From contig NZ_BDDE01000014.1 in assembly GCF_008327685.1 (NCBI RefSeq), positions 62,001 to 126,000 of the forward strand: a DNA stretch of 64,000 bases, read 5' to 3'. A program made the position numbers and the translations under genes. Below the pieces are notes generated by a model. That model did not search any database. It was not told the origin of the DNA and saw only the letters and a list, made by a program, of their open reading frames with translations. The stretch comes from Actinomadura sp. K4S16 (GTDB lineage: Bacteria; Actinomycetota; Actinomycetes; Streptosporangiales; Streptosporangiaceae). The stretch's first letter is position 1. Each line of letters starts with the position of its first letter. Below, piece by piece: positions 59,900-64,000 of this stretch.

Positions 59900-60117
59900 G
59901 GAACAAACACGGCATAGAAGTCGAGGGCAAGGTCGTCGAGTGCCTCCGCAGCGCCATGTTCACCGTGGAGCTGCAAAACGGCCACCGGGTGCTCGCGCAC
60001 ATCAGCGGCAAGATGCGCAAGAACTTCATCAAGATCTACCTGGAAGACCGGGTCCTGGTGGAGCTCACGCCATACGACGTAACCCGCGCCCGCATCGTCT
60101 TCCGCTACCGCAACTAG
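59896..60117 (+). CDS. infA: Second translation initiation factor IF-1
   Basis: 73 residues, S1-like OB fold. EVEGKVVECLRSAMFTVELQNGHRVLAHISGKMRKNFIKIYLEDRVLVELTPYDVTRARIVFRYRN follows IF-1 from end to end. IF-1 sits in the 30S A site and helps IF-2 and IF-3. Differences from the usual actinobacterial copy as I know it include C in VVECL for VVEPL, KNFIKIYLED for HYIRILPDD, and a basic N-terminus. The housekeeping infA is normally beside rpmJ-rpsM, so this is an extra copy. ATG overlaps the GNAT stop, so it is translated only after the GNAT. Confidence 0.9.
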   Translation: MRNKHGIEVEGKVVECLRSAMFTVELQNGHRVLAHISGKMRKNFIKIYLEDRVLVELTPYDVTRARIVFRYRN

Positions 60118-60163
60118 CGGTCGGCACCGTCCCTTGTAGCTGATCCCGGAGGTGTGTATTGCT

Positions 60164-60195
60164 GTGGAGGGCAGGGCATGCGCTCTGCCCTCCAC
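60164..60195. terminator. Bidirectional terminator hairpin
   Basis: gtggagggcag and ctgccctccac form a perfect 11-base stem with a 10-base loop between the convergent IF-1 and rhodanese genes. Confidence 0.88.
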
Positions 60196-60201
60196 GCCAT
60201 G

Positions 60202-60528
60202 TCAAGCGGACTCGGTCGGGAGGCCCGCCTCCACCCAGTCCTGGATGCCCTCGCGGTACTTGCGGACGTTGGTGTAGCCGAGAGCGGTGAGTCGATCGGC
60301 GACCTGTCCGCTGTTGGCGCACGCCGGGTTGGAGCAGTAGGTGACGATCGCGGCGCCGCGGTCGGGCAGCAGGGTCGGCGCCTGGGCGTCGACATCGGCC
60401 AGGACCAGTTCGAGCGCACCGGGCAGGTGCTGCTTGGCGTAGTACTCGCCGCCCAGGGTGTCGAGGACGGTCACGGAGCCCGCGTCGATCGCTGCCTTCA
60501 GCTCGTCGCGGGTGATGAGTGCGGTCAT
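60202..60528 (-). CDS. Single-domain rhodanese
   Basis: 108 residues. LITRDELKAAIDAGSVTVLDTLGGEYYAKQHLPGAL is the N-terminal strand/helix with the CH2A-like HLPGA motif. The active-site loop is YCSNPACANS, with catalytic Cys probably the first (six-residue loop). Transfers sulfane sulfur to a thiol or cyanide. ATG 60528 has GAGGGG. Two 12-base palindromic sites sit just upstream, so it is probably under a TetR-type repressor encoded elsewhere. Confidence 0.88.
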   Translation of the reverse strand: MTALITRDELKAAIDAGSVTVLDTLGGEYYAKQHLPGALELVLADVDAQAPTLLPDRGAAIVTYCSNPACANSGQVADRLTALGYTNVRKYREGIQDWVEAGLPTESA

Positions 60529-60549
60529 GCCAGTACCCCTCACAAATTA

Positions 60550-60594
60550 GGACTACGGTCCGGTTAGCCATGGGACGTTACCGGACTGTGGTCC
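60550..60594. promoter_or_regulatory. Two TetR-like operators
   Basis: ggactacggtcc (60550-60561) and ggactgtggtcc (60583-60594) are near-palindromic copies of GGACT-x-x-GGTCC, 33 bases centre to centre. They flank the expected rhodanese promoter. Confidence 0.7.
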
Positions 60595-60627
60595 GCTTGC
60601 AAAGTCCAGTGGAAACCCGGCGTTGAG

Positions 60628-60704
60628 CCCGCCCGTCCGGCGAGGCGGGGGAAGCGCGGTCGCACCCCAGGGGGTCGGGTGCGGCCACTCGCCGGACGGG
60701 CGGG
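60628..60704. terminator. Large hairpin terminator
   Basis: cccgcccgtccggcga pairs perfectly over 16 bases with tcgccggacgggcggg, and the loop contains a second gcaccc/gggtgc hairpin. It ends the leftward HATPase gene. Confidence 0.88.
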
Positions 60705-60708
60705 GGTT

Positions 60709-61137
60709 CTAGAGGACGAGCCGCGCCCAGACGACCTTGCCGCGACCGCCGTTGACGTGCCGGTATCCGCAGCCGCCGGTCGCCAGGAGCCGCACCACCA
60801 TCAGGCCCCGGCCGCCCTCGGCCTCGGGATCGGCCGTCGGCACGACCGGCGGAGCGTGCGACGGATCCCACACCCGGAACTCGATGGCACCGTCCAAGAG
60901 CGTGACCCACGCCTGGATCTCGTGCCCCTCGACGGCGTGCACCACGGCGTTGGTCGCCAACTCGGACATGATCGTGCGCCCCACGTAGTCATGCCGCGCC
61001 AGCCCCCACGCCTCACACGCCTGCGTCACAAGCGAACGCGTCAGATACACGCTCTCGGGATACGCGCGCCAGCGGAGAGCGAATTCGTTTGGCGCCTTTG
61101 ACGGAAGCTTGTCCCAATTGCCCTGAATGACATTCAC
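60709..61137 (-). CDS. HATPase_c anti-sigma-like ATP-binding protein
   Basis: 142 residues from GTG 61137, which follows AAAGGTGG. GHKL motifs are TIMSELATNAVVHAVEG (N-box), FRVWDPSHAPP (G1) and GRGLMVVRLLATGG (G2). It is divergent from a Scr1-type HTH gene, the same layout as 14,277-15,819. ATG 61212 is a possible earlier start. Confidence 0.87.
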   Translation of the reverse strand: MNVIQGNWDKLPSKAPNEFALRWRAYPESVYLTRSLVTQACEAWGLARHDYVGRTIMSELATNAVVHAVEGHEIQAWVTLLDGAIEFRVWDPSHAPPVVPTADPEAEGGRGLMVVRLLATGGCGYRHVNGGRGKVVWARLVL

Positions 61138-61237
61138 ACCGGGCCACCTTTCGCCGACTGGGCTCTGGCGAAAGACTGCCGCCTCCCGATACGGTAAATA
61201 CCATTCAATCAACCAACCTGTACTTTAAGGATCTTGA

Positions 61238-62050
61238 ATGACCTCGGCGAACGAGCTTGATCCGGATAACAACCACTGGCACTGGCTCGCCTCTGACCTG
61301 CGAATATGGCGCACGGAGCGGAACATGACACAGGAAGCCCTGGGCGACCTTCTCGGCGTGACGAAATCCCATGTTTCGAACTGGGAATCGGGTCGCGAAA
61401 ATATGCCCATGAAGCACGCCGAAACTTTGGACCTGCTTTGGCGCGCTCGCGGGCATTTCGCCCGACTTCGACGCTTAGCTGAGCGAACACACGACCCCGG
61501 CTGGTGGTCCCAGTACACCCCGCTGGAGGAAAAAGCATCCCGCGTGAGCTACTGGGCGCTCGCGATCATTCCCGGACTACTCCAGACGGAGGATTACGCC
61601 CGAGCCCTGCTCGAAGACGGCCAGATCATCGAGGACGTCGAGGCAGCCGTCGCCGCACGCATGGCCAGGCAAGTGATCCTCGAACGCGAAAAGCCCCCTG
61701 AACTGCGCGTCCTGCTCAACGAGGCGGCACTGGAACAACCGGTTGGCGGGGCGGAGGTTATGCGTCAACAACTCGCCCATCTGGTGACCCTCAGCCACAG
61801 GCGAAACGTCATCCTTCGCACTGTGCCACGCGAGGTCGGCGGGCATATCGGCCTGGACGGCTCGTTCACCCTCCTGAACGGAGCAAACTGGTCCGCGGCC
61901 TACATGGAAGCCAACACAGGTGGCAGACTGACGCACGACCCCACGATGCTTGACGACTTCGTAAGGCGCTACGACCTCATAGGCTCGGAAGCCTTGTCCG
62001 CATCTGCCTCACGGAGTCATGTCGCACGGATTATGGAGGCCATGAAGTGA
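61238..62050 (+). CDS. Scr1-type XRE regulator (HTH + DUF5753)
   Basis: 270 residues. HTH in LRIWRTERNMTQEALGDLLGVTKSHVSNWESGR (about 22-54). DUF5753 includes YWALAIIPGLLQTEDYARALL, LNEAALEQPVGG and VILRTVPREVGGHIGLDGSFTLL. Start region ttaaggatcttgaATG. Overlaps the DUF397 gene as GTGA. It has the N-terminal and core pieces that the remnant at 18,605 lost, but is not its close copy. Confidence 0.9.
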   Translation: MTSANELDPDNNHWHWLASDLRIWRTERNMTQEALGDLLGVTKSHVSNWESGRENMPMKHAETLDLLWRARGHFARLRRLAERTHDPGWWSQYTPLEEKASRVSYWALAIIPGLLQTEDYARALLEDGQIIEDVEAAVAARMARQVILEREKPPELRVLLNEAALEQPVGGAEVMRQQLAHLVTLSHRRNVILRTVPREVGGHIGLDGSFTLLNGANWSAAYMEANTGGRLTHDPTMLDDFVRRYDLIGSEALSASASRSHVARIMEAMK

Positions 62051-62232
62051 TCGAATGGCGGAAGGCCAGCCGGAGCAACGCGTCCGGGAACGAATGCGTG
62101 GAGGTGGCCGCCCTCCCGCAGGGACGCGGCATCAGGGACAGCAAGGCACCCGACACCGGACACCTCACCCTCTCCCCCGCGAGCTTCGCCCAACTCGTCA
62201 CCCGCGTGAAGCGCGGAGACCTGGACCTCTAA
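62047..62232 (+). CDS. DUF397 protein
   Basis: 61 residues. IEWRKASRSNASGNECVEVAALPQGRGIRDSKAPDTGHLTLSPASFAQLVTRVKRGD is a typical DUF397. GTG start in the regulator stop codon. Forms the second intact HATPase/HTH/DUF397 set of the window. Confidence 0.9.
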   Translation: MIEWRKASRSNASGNECVEVAALPQGRGIRDSKAPDTGHLTLSPASFAQLVTRVKRGDLDL

Positions 62233-62250
62233 CCCGCCGGACAACACGGA

Positions 62251-62303
62251 CGGCCCCGCCTTCGATCTATGGCGAAACCCGAATCGACGCGAGGGCGGGG
62301 CCG
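62251..62303. terminator. Hairpin terminator after DUF397
   Basis: cggccccgcc pairs with ggcggggccg over 10 bases with a 33-base loop. The rest of the ~340-base gap to 62,568 shows no recognised element. Confidence 0.6.
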
Positions 62304-62568
62304 GTCCTGGGCCCTGACGCTGGGCACCAGGACACCCGCTCTCGCAGGCGTGCCGCTCCTGGCAGTCTGTGTCGTTCCGGCCACCTGTGTCTGCGCGTAG
62401 GGCACTCCGACTCGCCTGCCTGGCGCGGCCGTTTCTCCTTCTCTCTGTCCGCCCCTCACTCATGGACTCGACGGGTAGCCTCATCGAGGTGCCCGTAGCG
62501 ACGGGATGTGGCGGCGCTGGTGGCCGGTGGCCAAGGCGTGGCGAGCCGTTGGCTTATGGATGTGACGC

Positions 62569-62847
62569 ATGGACTTGCTGCCTGAGGACGACTTCACCAT
62601 CAGGCTTACGCGTGATCAGGCTTTGGTGCTCTCCGACTGGCTCGACCGCATGGAGGGCAGCAAGGAGTTCGCCAAGCTGGTGAACGAAGACCGAGCCGTG
62701 TGGTCACCGATCCACCGGATCTCCGGAACGCTGGACAAGTCGCTGGTGGAAATCTTCATGCCCGACTACACGGCCCGTCTCGAGGCCGCCCGAGAGCGGC
62801 TCAAGGACACCCTCGGCGACCTTGGCCATCCACCGGCGGAACCCTAG
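62569..62847 (+). CDS. Unknown 92-residue protein
   Basis: A charged helical protein (TRDQALVLSDWLDRMEGSKEFAKLVNEDRAVWSPIHRISGTLDKSLVEIFMPDYTARLEAARERL). No membrane helix or metal motif. Similar short proteins occur across actinomycetes without known role. ATG at 62569. It is isolated, and converges on the CU044_5270 gene. Confidence 0.65.
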   Translation: MDLLPEDDFTIRLTRDQALVLSDWLDRMEGSKEFAKLVNEDRAVWSPIHRISGTLDKSLVEIFMPDYTARLEAARERLKDTLGDLGHPPAEP

Positions 62848-62882
62848 AGCCCATGTCGCGCCTGCTGGAGTTGTCCGCGATC

Positions 62883-63947
62883 TCAGGTGCGGGTGCCGGG
62901 GCGGTCGACGATCTTCTGGGTCACTTCCGCGTACCACGACAGGACGGTGCCCGGCTTCGTCGTGTACGGCTTGCCGTCATCGCCCTTATAGGTGTGCGGG
63001 TACACGACGTCCTCGCGAGAGCCCAGGTAGGCGTAGGTGGTGGGGTCGAGGATGATGCTGGTCTGTTCGCCCACGTCGTTGGTGCGGGCGAAGGCGACGC
63101 CTGGGCGGCCGGCGGCGTCCCGTACGTTCTTCCGCAGCGTCACGCCCTCGACCTTGGGCAGTGCACGGTAGACGGCCGCTCGCAGCTTGGGCGGCGACGG
63201 GTCGCGGAGGATGTCGTCCATGGTTTCGAAGACGTCCTCGGCGGACGTCTCGCCGACCTGGGTCGGATACCGGGCCGTGGACAGGCGATGCAGGAGTGCG
63301 CCGGGCGCCGTGGGCAGCGTGTCGTAGTTGCCGAGGTTGAACAGCGGTCCATTCGTGTGGTTCTTCAGGTCGTACGGGGCGGCGGGGAATACGCGCAGTT
63401 TGCCGCCGAAATAGTGGGCCCGGCCGCCACCGTCGACACGGTGCCAGTCCTCGAACGTTATCCGGGAATTGACGTCGACGCCCTTCCACCAAGTGCTCAT
63501 GTCGAAGCCGCCCGCGCTTACCGCACGCGTGTAGACCCACTGCTTGGGACCGGGTTTGCGGTACGGCTGCCGCTCGGCGGCATGGGCGGCGCGTGAGCCC
63601 AGTTCGACCGCGCTGGCCAGCCGGACGTCAGGGAACGGCTTGACGTCCGGGGTGGGAAGCGCCGTTGAGGCATGTGTCGGACGTGGCGGCCCGTCGGAAT
63701 CGTGCAGGATGACCACGCCCGCCACGGCGCTCGCTGCCAGGATCGCCCCGGTCGACAGGACCCATGGTGTGAACCGTCCAAAGGCAGGGCGTCTGATCCG
63801 GCCCCGGATGGTCCCGCCTGCGGGCCGGGGGGCGGGGCCGTCGGCGGCGGCCAGCGCGCGCAGGCCGCGCCGCACCGACTCCTCGGCTTCGGCGGACATC
63901 GGCGGAACGGTCTTGCGGAACTCCCGCACCTTCGTGAGTTCGTCCAT
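62883..63947 (-). CDS. CU044_5270-family membrane protein
   Basis: 354 residues. A cytoplasmic head of about 55 residues (VREFRKTVPPMSAEAEESVRRGLRAL), one helix (WVLSTGAILAASAVAGVVIL) and a large outside domain (PYRKPGPKQWVYTRAVSAGG, ending IILDPTTYAYLGSREDVV). Overlaps the stop of a sigma factor gene as TGATG. Paralogue of 22,019-23,068: both keep the Y-L-G-R/S ending and the helix position, but are diverged in the external domain. Confidence 0.8.
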   Translation of the reverse strand: MDELTKVREFRKTVPPMSAEAEESVRRGLRALAAADGPAPRPAGGTIRGRIRRPAFGRFTPWVLSTGAILAASAVAGVVILHDSDGPPRPTHASTALPTPDVKPFPDVRLASAVELGSRAAHAAERQPYRKPGPKQWVYTRAVSAGGFDMSTWWKGVDVNSRITFEDWHRVDGGGRAHYFGGKLRVFPAAPYDLKNHTNGPLFNLGNYDTLPTAPGALLHRLSTARYPTQVGETSAEDVFETMDDILRDPSPPKLRAAVYRALPKVEGVTLRKNVRDAAGRPGVAFARTNDVGEQTSIILDPTTYAYLGSREDVVYPHTYKGDDGKPYTTKPGTVLSWYAEVTQKIVDRPGTRT

Positions 63948-64000
63948 CAGTGCTCCTCTCCGATCGAATCCACGTCGCCGAGCGCCCCGCGGATCTTGCG
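63946..64000 (-). CDS. C-terminal end of a sigma factor, cut by window edge
   Basis: Seventeen residues (RKIRGALGDVDSIGEEH) and a stop are visible. The position and overlap match the ECF sigma/CU044_5270 pair at 23,061, so a sigma factor is expected. The piece itself is too short to prove it. Confidence 0.6.

Overview
The window comes from the chromosome of a high-GC actinomycete. GC-rich third positions, frequent GTG starts, 4-base ATGA/GTGA gene overlaps, repeated Scr1-type HTH regulators paired with DUF397 proteins, a DUF222/HNH gene and CU044_5270/sigma pairs all fit Streptosporangiales, perhaps an Actinomadura-like genus. The genus is inference. No rRNA, tRNA or CRISPR array was recognised.

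Region 1 (1-11,053) is an exopolysaccharide operon read leftwards. It runs from a polyprenyl-phosphate sugar transferase through a Wzy-like polymerase/ligase, a MurJ-type flippase, a polysaccharide deacetylase, a GT4 transferase, a Wzz-like chain-length protein and a CelD-type acyltransferase to a second GT4. A GH26-like glycosidase, cut by the window edge, converges on it. Most members carry in-frame 15- or 18-base tandem repeats near an end or in a loop, and two gene ends overlap neighbours by 272 and 424 bases. An L,D-transpeptidase and a sulfotransferase follow.

Region 2 (13,850-21,000) is an accessory island. It holds an HATPase/HTH/DUF397 set, decayed duplicates of DUF397 and DUF5753 genes, a broken acetyltransferase copy, a DUF222-HNH gene and a dead IS3-family element with identifiable ends and an AAA target duplication.

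Region 3 (21,000-50,500) is mixed: a sigma factor with its CU044_5270 partner, several enzyme/regulator pairs with visible operators (MarR-amidohydrolase, ArsR-oxidoreductase, PadR-membrane protein, YheO-type regulator with a PLP enzyme, IS30-HTH/GbsR fusion opposite a DUF4097-ABC set), an ArsR/low-molecular-weight phosphatase fusion opposite an APC permease, a GMC oxidoreductase and lipoproteins.

Region 4 (50,900-64,000) carries a DHA2 MFS pump, a two-component system, a secreted SGNH hydrolase with an FtsX-type ABC transporter, and a compact unit of possible novelty: a WhiB7-like promoter, a 17-codon leader peptide, mutually exclusive RNA hairpins, a GNAT acetyltransferase and a second, divergent IF-1. 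After that come a rhodanese with two TetR-like sites, a second HATPase/HTH/DUF397 set and a second CU044_5270/sigma pair that runs off the window.
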